A DNA stretch of 30,529 nucleotides from the NCBI GenBank assembly GCA_009692585.1, contig SHYX01000050.1, forward strand, positions 1 through 30,529, in the 5' to 3' direction. Made by a program: the position numbers and the translations under genes. Below the pieces are notes generated by a model that searched no databases, was not told the DNA's origin, and worked only from the letters and a program-made list of their open reading frames with translations. This stretch comes from Myxococcales bacterium. GTDB lineage: Bacteria > Myxococcota > UBA796 > SXON01. This document shows positions 1 through 7,618 of this stretch, one piece after another (positions within the stretch are counted from its first letter, which is position 1; every line of letters starts with the position of its first letter).

Positions 1-1
1 G

Positions 2-313
2 GCGCTGTTGCCCGACGCATCGGTCGACTGCCTGTACATCCTCTTCCCGACGCCGCCGAGCTCACCGAAGCGCGCCCTGCTGACGCCGATGTTCGCTGAC
101 TCGGTCGAGCGGGTGCTGCGTCCCGGAGGTTGCCTCTGGTTCGCCACCGACGTGTCCGGGCTGGCCGACGCCGTGGACGAGCTCTTCCGCTGGCCCCCGT
201 CGCCCGCGCCGCTGCTCGGGAGTCAACTCTCCCGACGCGAACGAATCTGTCGTCGCGATGAACTTCCGATCTTCAGGCGGTGTCTTGCACGTCCGGCGTC
301 CTTTGCGCGTTGA
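2..313 (+). CDS. tRNA (guanine-N7)-methyltransferase-like protein, C-terminal part
   Basis: Only the C-terminal 103 residues are in the window; the reading frame is open to the left edge and ends at TGA 311-313. The visible part has the second half of a class I SAM-methyltransferase fold: an LYILFPTP stretch that resembles the FPDPW motif of TrmB, a Pro-Lys-Arg just after it, then a VLRPGG-LWFATDV strand. TrmB makes m7G46 in tRNA from S-adenosylmethionine in the cytoplasm. The usual basic PWxKKRHxKRR block is reduced here to SSPKRALL, so this may be a divergent TrmB or a related methyltransferase. The last 30 residues look atypical. The next gene starts at or within its stop codon, which suggests co-transcription. 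Confidence 0.55.
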   Translation, partial: ALLPDASVDCLYILFPTPPSSPKRALLTPMFADSVERVLRPGGCLWFATDVSGLADAVDELFRWPPSPAPLLGSQLSRRERICRRDELPIFRRCLARPASFAR

Positions 314-870
314 GCGCCCGGGTGGCGGCGGTGCGGGAGGGGGCACGATACGGGAGCCCCGTGGACTGGTCGGTCGTCACCCGCCGTGTCGTGATCGCCG
401 CGGCCGCGCCCCACCCAGAGGATGTGGTGCTGCTCCTCGGCGACGACTGGGAGGTCGCGCTCAGTCTTGCCGCGCGAGTGTCCCGGGTTCTGGTGCGACC
501 GACGAGGCCCGGGCCGGCGGTGCCGTCCAATGTGGTCGTGCAACTCGGCCTCGACTGGCTGGCGGCGCCACCGTCGGGGACGTCGGTCGTGGTGATGCAC
601 GACAGTCTGCGATCGCTGGCGCCAGCCGTGCAGCGTCGGCTGGTGAATGCGCTCGGCGTGGCGCTGTCACCTCGCGCCCTGCTGGTTGTCGGGGACGTGA
701 TGTGGTCCATGCCGGCCGACGTTGTCGATGCACCGGAGCAATATGGCGAGAGCATCCAGAACGCCCCGACCGTCGCGGGCTTCGAGCGCCTGCTGCGGGA
801 GTCCGGATTCCTCCCGGACATCCATCGTTTCGGGGTCGGCCGCGCCGTCTGCGTGGCCCTCAAAGCCTGA
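310..870 (+). CDS. degenerate class I SAM-dependent methyltransferase-like protein
   Basis: The protein follows the layout of a class I methyltransferase: an N-terminal strand where motif I should be (VVLLLGDDWEVALSLA), a central VVVMHDSLRSL strand like motif II, then LSPRALLVVGD like the post-motif LxPGG strand, and a C-terminal LLRESGF segment. The glycine-rich SAM loop is missing because GDD replaces GxGxG, so binding of SAM is doubtful. The start is ambiguous. TTG 310 overlaps the upstream stop as TTGA and is used here. GTG 280, GTG 331 and GTG 361 (with GGGAG four bases upstream) are alternatives. It probably forms an operon with the TrmB-like gene. It ends two bases from the convergent peptidase gene with no terminator between them. 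The substrate is unknown. Confidence 0.5.
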   Translation: MSARVAAVREGARYGSPVDWSVVTRRVVIAAAAPHPEDVVLLLGDDWEVALSLAARVSRVLVRPTRPGPAVPSNVVVQLGLDWLAAPPSGTSVVVMHDSLRSLAPAVQRRLVNALGVALSPRALLVVGDVMWSMPADVVDAPEQYGESIQNAPTVAGFERLLRESGFLPDIHRFGVGRAVCVALKA

Positions 871-872
871 GA

Positions 873-2999
873 TCAGCGGCCGCGATCCACGCCCATCTCC
901 GCGAGCAGCACCGCCGCATGGTCCACCTGGTCGAGGGACCACAGCAGGTAACGAACGTCCACGTGGATCGATCGCGTCAACGCAGGATCGTACATCCAGT
1001 CGGCGGCGACGGCCTCCCAGTTGCGATCAAAGGTGATGCCGACGAGCGCACCGTGGGCGTTCATCGCCGGGGAACCCGAGCTGCCGCCGGTGTTGTCCAG
1101 CGTGGTGAGGAAGTCCACAGGAACATCCCCGAGGGTGGGGTCGGACCAGCGAGAGCGCGGCGCGTTGGGGACCTCTTCGAGTACCCGGGCGGGCGCGTGG
1201 AACGGGGCGCCTCGCACCTTCGCCGCCATGCCCCCGAGCGTCGTGTGCGGCAGGTACACCGCGCCATCTTCTGGGGTGTAGCCCTCCACTTTTCCGAATG
1301 ACAGGCGCAGGGTGCCGTTGGCTTCCGGGTAGATGGTGCCAGGCCGGAACTGGATCAGCGCGTCCATGTAGATGGGCCGCAGCCGCGCCAGTGCCCCATC
1401 CCGGGCGCGCTTTTCGCTGCGGATGCTCCGGTGCCAGGTTTCCAGCGCCACGGCGAGCCGTACCCAGGGGTCGCCCGAGCGCTCGAACTCGACCTGATCG
1501 GTGGTGAGCAGGCGTTCGCGCCGTTCGAGGTCGACCAGCGCGCGCGAGGCGTAGATGGCATCCAGCCCGGCGTCGATACCTCCCGCCGCGGCGATCCAAG
1601 CGTCGATCGGGGGGATCCGTTGATTTGCCGGGAGGTCTTGTGTCGCGACTAGAAGAGTACGAAAGAGGGCGCGATCGGAGGGGAGGTCGAGCGAGCGCGC
1701 CAGGGCCTTGAACCGGTCACGAATGTCGGAGACATCGCGGCTCTGGAAGCCCGGGTCGCGATCGACATCGGGGAACTGCCTCTCGAACGCCAGGTGATAC
1801 CCGGTGAGCGCCACGCCGAGCAGCCGTGGGGTGTTGGTGAGGCCGCTCACCAGTCGGTCACGGCGCCAGGTCGCCAACTCCTCACGCAACAGACCGCGCA
1901 GCTCTGCCACGGCGCCCGCATAGCCCGCGCGGCGCTGGTCGGCGGCGACCCAGGCGTCCAACCCGGCGTCGAAGGCCTCTTTCCGGCTGGTGATGTGCGA
2001 CCGGCTGAAGTTGTCGATCATGCCCTCGAAGCTCTTGAGGGTGTTGCGATAGCGAAACAGGGTGGATTCGAGTTTCAGCGCGCTCTCGCGGCTGGCGCGA
2101 CTGCTGTCGGTTGCGGTCTGGAGCAGGTCTTGGAGCAGGTCGACGCCCGACGGGTACCGGACCTCCTCCGCGTGCCGGGTTTCGACCGCGGTGCGCCATC
2201 GGAAGGTGTTGGCCGGGTAGCCCGCCATCATCACGAACTCGCCGGGACGGGCACCGCCCGGTTCAACCCTGAGAAAGTGCTCGGGTGTGTACGGGATGTT
2301 CGCTTCGGAGTACGGCGCGGAACTGCCGTCCGGCGCGGCCCAGGCGCGGATCAGGGCGAAGTCGCCACAGTGCCTTGGCCATGCCCAGTTGTCGGCGTCG
2401 CCGCCGAACATCGAGACCGATTGGGGGGGCGCGTACACCACCCGTACGTCGTGGAGCTCCTTGCGAACCACCAGGCGCCACTGCCGCCCCTCGTACAGCG
2501 GAACAACGGAGCACCGTCGCTCTCGCTTGCGCTCGCAGGTCGCGACGATTCCGCTGGCCGCGCGCTCGATCGCATCGGTGCGGTCCCGGTCCGCGACCTT
2601 GGCGCCCAGCTTCGCCTGCATCTCCGCCGTGACGTCGTCAATCCGCTCGGTGATCCAGATGTGGGCGGCCGGACCGGCAGGCAACTCCCGCCGTCGATCG
2701 GTCGCCGTGAAGCCGTCCAGGGTATGGTCGTGCTGGTCGTCCGAGGCATACTCCAGGTAGTCCGTCACACAATGGGCGGCCGTCACCATCAGGCCGTCCG
2801 CCGAAATGAAGCTGGCGGTGCAGTTGCCGAGCGACGCGAGCGAGCCCAACGGTTGCCCCATCGGGTCGGCCAACTGCGCCGGGTCGACGCCCAGCCCCAT
2901 GCCGCGGAGCCGTTCAGCGAGCGCCGGAACCTGTTCGGGCAGCCACATGCCCTCGTCGGCGAGCGCGGGCTGGAGTCCCGCGAGGAGTGCTGCGATCAT
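873..2999 (-). CDS. S46 family dipeptidyl-peptidase (DPP7/DPP11-like), secreted
   Basis: A 708-residue serine exopeptidase of family S46, which removes dipeptides from the N terminus of peptides outside the cytoplasm. The start at 2999 is supported by GGAG six bases upstream and by a short signal peptide (MIAALLAGLQPALA, cleavage before DEG); the frame stays open upstream but that part does not look like protein. The chymotrypsin-like triad is visible: His76 in VTAAHC, Asp203 in DADNWAWPRHCGDF, and Ser641 in TGGSSGSP. The helical insert lies at about 270-560. The C-terminal RSIHVDVRYLLW block is typical of the family, as is the length (about 700-720). Arg659, 18 residues after the serine in FDRNWE, falls where DPP11 has its Arg and DPP7 a Gly, suggesting Asp/Glu preference at P1. 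That last step is inference from memory of the family. Confidence 0.9.
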   Translation of the reverse strand: MIAALLAGLQPALADEGMWLPEQVPALAERLRGMGLGVDPAQLADPMGQPLGSLASLGNCTASFISADGLMVTAAHCVTDYLEYASDDQHDHTLDGFTATDRRRELPAGPAAHIWITERIDDVTAEMQAKLGAKVADRDRTDAIERAASGIVATCERKRERRCSVVPLYEGRQWRLVVRKELHDVRVVYAPPQSVSMFGGDADNWAWPRHCGDFALIRAWAAPDGSSAPYSEANIPYTPEHFLRVEPGGARPGEFVMMAGYPANTFRWRTAVETRHAEEVRYPSGVDLLQDLLQTATDSSRASRESALKLESTLFRYRNTLKSFEGMIDNFSRSHITSRKEAFDAGLDAWVAADQRRAGYAGAVAELRGLLREELATWRRDRLVSGLTNTPRLLGVALTGYHLAFERQFPDVDRDPGFQSRDVSDIRDRFKALARSLDLPSDRALFRTLLVATQDLPANQRIPPIDAWIAAAGGIDAGLDAIYASRALVDLERRERLLTTDQVEFERSGDPWVRLAVALETWHRSIRSEKRARDGALARLRPIYMDALIQFRPGTIYPEANGTLRLSFGKVEGYTPEDGAVYLPHTTLGGMAAKVRGAPFHAPARVLEEVPNAPRSRWSDPTLGDVPVDFLTTLDNTGGSSGSPAMNAHGALVGITFDRNWEAVAADWMYDPALTRSIHVDVRYLLWSLDQVDHAAVLLAEMGVDRGR

Positions 3000-3110
3000 C
3001 GAGTGCTCCGGTCCCCGTGACCCTACCAGAGCGAGCCCGCTTTGAACAGCCGGAGACAGACAGGCGAACGGTGCGTCCTGAAGTGACCGAGTCCGAGCCC
3101 GCGCGAGCGG

Positions 3111-3546
3111 GTGAAGTCGCGGCCGAAAGGTGAAGCCGTGCAGCAAAACGCGGTGGAGGGAAGGGGCCTGACGTCCTTCGGGAGGCGTGGAAGCGGATTC
3201 GAGCAAACGGGGGCGCCGCGGGCGTCGATGGGCAATCCATCGCGACCGTGGAGGCAGATGGCGTCGAGGGTTTCCTCGCCGACATCGCCGCCGACCTCCG
3301 AGCAGGCACCTACCATCCGTCGCCGGTGCGGCGGGTGTACATCCCGAAGGGAGACGAAAAGTCGGCACACCAACGATGCGCGCGAAGCGGTCCGCACGAG
3401 GGGGAACGAGGGCCGGAACTGGGTCGTCGATGCGGACAGTTCCGCGTACTTCGACAGCATCGACAAGGGGAAACTCATGGCGATGGTGGCGGAGCGCATC
3501 TCGGACCGGAAGGTGCTCAGAAACAAGCCGGCGAAACGCCGGTGTT
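3111..3546 (+). pseudogene. remnant of a group II intron-type reverse transcriptase (LtrA-like)
   Basis: Pieces of a retroelement reverse transcriptase can be read in alternating frames. Frame 3 from 3111 gives an N-terminal-like start (SRPKGEAVQQN). Frame 2 from 3182 to about 3370 gives EAWKRIRANGGAAGVDG and then GTYHPSPVRRVYIPKGD, the conserved RT-0/1 region. Frame 3 from about 3390 to 3546 gives NEGRNWVVDAD, YFDSID and LMAMVAERISDRKVL. The RPLGIP block and around 50 residues between PKGD and the AREAVR segment are missing, and everything after the first catalytic aspartate region is gone, including the YADD motif. At least one frameshift plus an internal and a 3' deletion make it non-functional. 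A 6-bp hairpin (3528-3542) sits at the broken 3' edge. No intron RNA structure was recognised with confidence. Confidence 0.8.
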
Positions 3547-3563
3547 GCGCTAAGAGTATAGCT

Positions 3564-4385
3564 ATGCGCCTATTCGTGACTGGGGCCAGCTCGTTCGTGG
3601 GCGCTCATTTCAGCAGCCTCGCGTCTCGACAGGGCTTCGTGGTGCATGGACTGCATCGCCGCACCCCGTTGGCGCTTCGCGGCGTGGTTTCGGTCCTTGG
3701 TGACGTCGCCGACGCGCGACCGTCTGCCGGGACCGAGGTGGTGGTCCATCTCGCCACCAAGGTCATGGCGCCGGACGCCCGCGAGCAAAACCGCCGGATG
3801 TTGGATGGGGTGTTGAGCTGGGGACTCCCCGTCGTCTATGCGTCCAGCACGGTGGTGCACTGGCCGCGACAGAACGCCTACTCTGCGTCCCGGATCGAGG
3901 ATGAGCGGCGCGTCCGCGAGAGTGGGCTGCCCTACCTGATCGTCCGCCCTTGCGCCCCCTATGGCCCTCGCCACCCGGAACACCAACCCCGGCACAAGGA
4001 GAGCTTCCACACGCTGGCGCGCATGTGTCGCTCGCTCCCCGCGGTGCCCGTGATGGGCGATGGGCATTACCGCCGCCAGCCGATCCACGTCGACGATTTC
4101 AACGGGGCGATCCTTCGGCTGCTCCGGGCGGGCGTCTGGGGGCGCGCGTTCGATGGGGGTGGCCCCGAGGCCATGAGCCTGCGCGCCATCATCGCCGCCC
4201 TCGGGGGGCGGCACGTGCTGCCGATTCCCAGCAGGCTCCTGCGGGTTGGGGGACCATTCGTCGGGCTGAGTCGCGACGCCATTTCGACATTCGACACCGA
4301 CGATGTGGTGGATACGCGCCCCTTGGAGGCGGCGTGTGGGCTCGCTCCGCGCCCCTTCGATCCGGGCGCGCTCGCCAACGTCTAG
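3564..4385 (+). CDS. NAD-dependent epimerase/dehydratase family protein
   Basis: A 273-residue extended short-chain dehydrogenase fold. TGASSFVGAH near the N terminus is the GxxGxxG dinucleotide loop, VVVHLAT follows as the fourth strand, and YASSTVV supplies the catalytic Ser/Thr. The expected YxxxK motif reads YSASR (Tyr106, Arg110), so the catalytic lysine is replaced by arginine. LIVRPCAPYGPR and IHVDDFN are typical of nucleotide-sugar epimerases and related reductases. The ATG at 3564 is preceded by a weak AAGAG and follows directly on the dead reverse transcriptase. The substrate cannot be read from the sequence. The gene is convergent with the VWA gene, and their stop codons share the bases CTAG. 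A non-catalytic NAD(P)-binding role is possible. Confidence 0.8.
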   Translation: MRLFVTGASSFVGAHFSSLASRQGFVVHGLHRRTPLALRGVVSVLGDVADARPSAGTEVVVHLATKVMAPDAREQNRRMLDGVLSWGLPVVYASSTVVHWPRQNAYSASRIEDERRVRESGLPYLIVRPCAPYGPRHPEHQPRHKESFHTLARMCRSLPAVPVMGDGHYRRQPIHVDDFNGAILRLLRAGVWGRAFDGGGPEAMSLRAIIAALGGRHVLPIPSRLLRVGGPFVGLSRDAISTFDTDDVVDTRPLEAACGLAPRPFDPGALANV

Positions 4386-5017
4386 CGTCGACTCCGGAAC
4401 AGCTCACTGACGGCCCGACGGACGACGGTGGGCAGGTCCTGGTACGCCCGGGCCCGGTACAGGCGGCCGCGCCCTGCGCGCGCCATCGCAAGGCAGGAGC
4501 GCGCCCCCTGAGGGTGGTGTTCGCCGACGTGGATGACGTGCAGCCGGGGGTACCGGAACGCGGCCCGCACCGGGTCCCACCCGACGTTCGCCACCCCGTC
4601 GGTGAACAGGAGCCCCACGCGCTCACGCTGCCGACCGCGGCGCAGTTCGACCTGGCCTGCGAGCAGGCCGCCTTCGATGTTGGTGTACCCCTGGCCTGGC
4701 ACCTCCAGCACCCGCCGCACCAGCTCACGCACCGACGGGGCGTCGCCCACCCGCACCAACACGTGAGGCACGGTGTCGAATGCCACCACCGCGACCCGCT
4801 GCAGTTTCATCCGCAGGATCGCGGTCGCGACGGCGACCAGCGCGATCTTCTCGCCGGTCATCGACAGGGACATGTCCAGGACCGCGACGACATCCGCCTC
4901 ATGGGGGACGCGTCGCAACAGGCAGACGTCGTCCGGCCACCAGGGGCGGGGACGTTCGAGGGTGGCGTCCAGGTCGAGCTCTCCCGCCTCGGGCCACGCC
5001 GCCGCTTCGATACGCAT
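4382..5017 (-). CDS. von Willebrand factor A (VWA) domain protein, probably the C-terminal half of a MoxR-VWA fusion
   Basis: From the first ATG the product has 211 residues and is almost entirely a VWA domain. The metal-ion (MIDAS) residues are intact: DMSLS at 48-52, Thr112 in YTN and Asp140 in TDG. In-frame coding with strong GC at third positions continues upstream of 5017 to about 5281, with no stop but also no ATG, GTG or TTG. That extra stretch encodes a proline-rich linker and a helical segment (QSAIQAVIDRARALL). The real protein therefore begins upstream, most likely as a -1 frameshift extension of the overlapping AAA+ gene. VWA proteins paired with MoxR ATPases (CoxE, NorD, BchD/ChlD) help to mature or metallate enzymes; that role here is inference. 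It is the last gene of the 8122-4382 cluster. Confidence 0.85.
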   Translation of the reverse strand: MRIEAAAWPEAGELDLDATLERPRPWWPDDVCLLRRVPHEADVVAVLDMSLSMTGEKIALVAVATAILRMKLQRVAVVAFDTVPHVLVRVGDAPSVRELVRRVLEVPGQGYTNIEGGLLAGQVELRRGRQRERVGLLFTDGVANVGWDPVRAAFRYPRLHVIHVGEHHPQGARSCLAMARAGRGRLYRARAYQDLPTVVRRAVSELFRSRR

Positions 5018-5230
5018 GGGGCGCGAAGCGTGCCGCAGGAGCGCGCGCGCCCGGTCGATGACCGCCTGGATGGCGCTTTGTTGGGCGTGCTGCCGCGCCG
5101 GACCGACGGGCAGCCTAGCCTGCAGCTGCCGCCAGGACGTCGCCGCCTGCCACCCGGAAGACGTGGAGTTCGCCGTGGTCTCCGCGACCGGGTCGGGCGG
5201 GCCGGCTCCTGCGGGCGGGGGGTCGGTTTC

Positions 5231-5281
5231 GGTCGCGGGCCGGGGGAGCGTTACGCCCGGGCCGCGACCGACGCTTTTTTT
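5231..5281 (-). other. candidate programmed -1 frameshift signal joining MoxR to VWA
   Basis: On the minus strand the moxR-like gene reads GCA AAA AAA GCG near its end, giving the heptamer A_AAA_AAA (5281-5275) in the X_XXY_YYZ register. Five bases later an 8-bp GC-rich stem begins: 5'-arm GGTCGCGG (5269-5262) and 3'-arm CCGCGACC (5238-5231), a perfect inverted repeat with further pairing inside. The zero-frame TAA (5253-5251) lies in the loop. A -1 shift enters the VWA frame with no stop before 4382. Slippery site, short spacer and stem are the three classical elements of bacterial -1 frameshifting; A7 is also prone to transcriptional slippage. One missing A in the assembly would look the same. 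Confidence 0.6.
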
Positions 5282-6060
5282 GCGAGATCGTCGAGGAGCG
5301 CGGCGAGCGGGGTTGCGCCCGGATCGACCAGCTCGATTCGGGTGGGGAGGGCGATCTGCGCGGCGCGCGCCAGATCGCCGCCGAGCTGCATCGCGATGTC
5401 GGCGATGGCCACGGCCGCCCGGACCGACGCGCCGCGCCGGATGCGCGGATCGTGCCTTGTGGCGCGGACCAGCGCCACCGCCGCCGCCACGAGGTCCGCC
5501 GTGGGCGCGCAGCGCGCATCTTGTAGGACGATCGCCTGTTCTTCGTCGGCTCCCTGGTAGTCCAACCTCACCAGCTCGAACCGGTCGAGGAGCGCTTCGG
5601 AGAGGGCTCCGGTCGCCACGAATTCGGTGGGGTTCTGCGTCGCGACGAGCGTGAACCCCGACTTCGCGAAGATGACGCCCAGGTGAGGCACCGTCAGCCG
5701 ACCTTCATCGAGGGTGGGCAGGAGCACGTTCTGGACGCCCTCCGGCATCCGATTGAGCTCGTTGATGAACAACACCCCTCCGGCCTGCATCGCGTCAACC
5801 AGAGGGCCGGGAACGAAGTGTTCGGGACGGTAGCCGCCGGCCAGCACCGCTGGGGGATCGAAATGGCCGACGAGCTTGGCTTCTGAGTAGCGCCCGTCGC
5901 CATCCACGCGGTGGAGGGCTCGCCCGAGCCCGGTACACACCGCGCGGGCAAGCGCCGTCTTGCCGACGCCGACCGGGCCCTCGAGAAGCACGTGTCGCCC
6001 GGCGGCGATGCAGGCATGAAGGGCCTCGGTCTCGGCGGCCCGTCCGACGATGGGGGTCAT
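5251..6060 (-). CDS. MoxR-type AAA+ ATPase (AAA_5, CoxD/NorQ-like)
   Basis: A 269-residue AAA+ ATPase. Walker A is GPVGVGKT (28-35). Walker B is GGVLFINELNR (94-104), with Asn in place of the usual Asp ahead of the catalytic Glu. VATQNP at about 152-157 is sensor 1, and a helical lid follows. GYRPEHFVPGPL resembles the substrate-loop region of CoxD- and MoxR-like chaperones. These ATPases work with a VWA partner to activate or insert cofactors into enzymes in the cytoplasm. The ATG lies ten bases downstream of the GMC oxidoreductase stop, so it is translated from the same mRNA. The gene ends in an A7 run followed by a hairpin that contains its stop, and the VWA frame begins there (see the frameshift feature). 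A second, unrelated MoxR gene lies at 25361-26275. Confidence 0.85.
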   Translation of the reverse strand: MTPIVGRAAETEALHACIAAGRHVLLEGPVGVGKTALARAVCTGLGRALHRVDGDGRYSEAKLVGHFDPPAVLAGGYRPEHFVPGPLVDAMQAGGVLFINELNRMPEGVQNVLLPTLDEGRLTVPHLGVIFAKSGFTLVATQNPTEFVATGALSEALLDRFELVRLDYQGADEEQAIVLQDARCAPTADLVAAAVALVRATRHDPRIRRGASVRAAVAIADIAMQLGGDLARAAQIALPTRIELVDPGATPLAALLDDLAKKASVAARA

Positions 6061-6070
6061 ACCCGGGGGC

Positions 6071-7582
6071 CTATCCGACGCGGTCTGCCACCGCGGTCCC
6101 CACCGTCAGGCCCACGGCGTACGTCGTCACCTGCGGGTTGACGCCCAGGGACGTGGGGAAGACGCTGGTGTCCGCGACGTGGAGGTTGTCCCAGCCCCAG
6201 ACCCGACCCTCGGCATCGACGACGCTGTCCACGGGCGATCGTCCCATGCGGCAGGTGCCCATCGGGTGGGCGGCGTACAGCCCGATCTGCCAGGGCGAGG
6301 TGTCGTCTTGGAGCGCGGTGTCGAGGTTGCGGTCGGCCGCGAGCGTGCCCGCTCCGTGGACCCCGGTCACCACGGCCGAGGCGCCCGCCGCGAAGTACAC
6401 GCGCGCCGCGGTGCGGAGGCCGTCGAAGAGCACGCGGCGGTCGTTGCTTCCGAGCGAATACTCGATCCCGTCCGGAGTGACCCGCCCGGTCGAGTCCTCG
6501 TCGTGCACCACCACGCCCGCCATCGCCGAGCGGCGCAGGTTGGCCATCCACTCCACCGCCTCGGTTGGGGGAAGGGCCAACTGCAACCAGGCCTGGTCCG
6601 GTGGTGCGTTGTAGACCTGGAGGAGGAAGCCCCGCTCCCACTGGTTGACGTAGTACCCTTGCGTGACCCCGGTCCACGGCTTGATGTCGTGGTCGAAGCG
6701 CGCGAGCATGCCCGTGGTGGGGTGAACGCGCAGGTGCTCGCCAGCCGGGGCGCCGTACAGCCCGTTGCGCAGCAGGAACCGCGGCGTGCCGATCGCGCCA
6801 CCGGCGAGGATGTAGTGCCGCGCGGTGGCGCGGAAGGTGCCCAGCTCCGCGTCGGTATGCGGGTCGAGCGTCCGGCCCGCGATCGCGGTGACCCGTCCTC
6901 CGGACGTCTCCACCCCATCCACACGTGCGTTGGCATACACGCCTGCGCCCCCGCTCGCGACGGCCTCCGCCAAGAAGGTACGGTCGGCGGAGCGCTTGGC
7001 CCCGACCTCACAGCCCTGCTGACAGGAGCCGCAGCCCACGCACGCCGGGGCGGCGCGGGCCAGCCAGTCGCCAGGGAGTCCCAGACGGTCGGCGCCGAGC
7101 TTGAAGATGCGGTTGTTGTCGCGCTGGACTTCGGGGGGGTTCACCGTGACGCCGAGCGTGGCCCAGATGCGGTCGAAACACTGGTTCATCCACGCGTCGG
7201 TGAAGCGGCTGCAGCCCGACTCGTCACGCCATCTTGCCAGCACCGACGCGGGCGTGCGGAAACAGATCGCGCTGTTGATGAGGGTGCTTCCGCCGACGCC
7301 CCGCCCGCCGGAAAGGGCCAGCACGCCGTTGCCATGCGCCGCCCGGGTTCCCCGGCCCTGATACAGATTGCGGAAGGCCCAGATGCTGCTGGGCTTGAAT
7401 TGGTGCGGCTGCCAATGCGAGCCCTCCTCCAGCACCGCCACGCGCAGGCCCCGTTCGGTCAGGGCGGCGGCGGCCGCGCAGCCGCCGGCGCCCGCGCCGA
7501 GGATCGCGACGTCGACATCGAGTTCGACGTGCGGGGCATAGTCCGAGCCCCCGTGGCGCCCGGTCTGAAAGGTGTTGAGCAT
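6071..7582 (-). CDS. GMC family FAD-dependent oxidoreductase
   Basis: A 503-residue glucose-methanol-choline oxidoreductase. AILGAGAGG (about 27-34) is the FAD-binding loop, GGRGVGGSTLINSAICFR (92-109) is the GMC signature region, and the catalytic His lies in AAHPMGTCRMG near residue 445, followed by the VADTSVFPTSLGVNP block. It probably oxidises an alcohol or sterol-like hydroxyl group and reduces FAD. Residues 181-191 read CVGCGSCQQGC, a CX2CX2CX3C arrangement like a [4Fe-4S] ligand set; this subgroup of GMC proteins often has a cysteine-rich motif here. The upstream gene encodes a gluconate-dehydrogenase subunit 3-like partner, the usual companion of membrane-associated GMC dehydrogenases. 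A 7-bp inverted repeat (7594-7609) lies in the 36-base gap between the two genes. The electron acceptor is not evident. Confidence 0.88.
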   Translation of the reverse strand: MLNTFQTGRHGGSDYAPHVELDVDVAILGAGAGGCAAAAALTERGLRVAVLEEGSHWQPHQFKPSSIWAFRNLYQGRGTRAAHGNGVLALSGGRGVGGSTLINSAICFRTPASVLARWRDESGCSRFTDAWMNQCFDRIWATLGVTVNPPEVQRDNNRIFKLGADRLGLPGDWLARAAPACVGCGSCQQGCEVGAKRSADRTFLAEAVASGGAGVYANARVDGVETSGGRVTAIAGRTLDPHTDAELGTFRATARHYILAGGAIGTPRFLLRNGLYGAPAGEHLRVHPTTGMLARFDHDIKPWTGVTQGYYVNQWERGFLLQVYNAPPDQAWLQLALPPTEAVEWMANLRRSAMAGVVVHDEDSTGRVTPDGIEYSLGSNDRRVLFDGLRTAARVYFAAGASAVVTGVHGAGTLAADRNLDTALQDDTSPWQIGLYAAHPMGTCRMGRSPVDSVVDAEGRVWGWDNLHVADTSVFPTSLGVNPQVTTYAVGLTVGTAVADRVG

Positions 7583-7618
7583 CGAGGGGTCCGGGTGCGG
7601 GTCCGCACCGAGGGGTGA

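Noticed and set aside
1794..3020. 408-codon plus-strand frame over the S46 gene
   Set aside because: Shadow of the S46 coding strand; the residue mix and lack of motifs do not fit a protein.
3025..3110. GC-rich folded-looking DNA before the reverse transcriptase relic, possibly intron RNA domains
   Set aside because: No domain V or boundary motif could be recognised, so intron RNA was not annotated.
7594..7609. Inverted repeat GGTGCGG-GT-CCGCACC between the GMC genes as a terminator
   Set aside because: Loop too short for a full stem and no T tract; more likely a minor leader hairpin.
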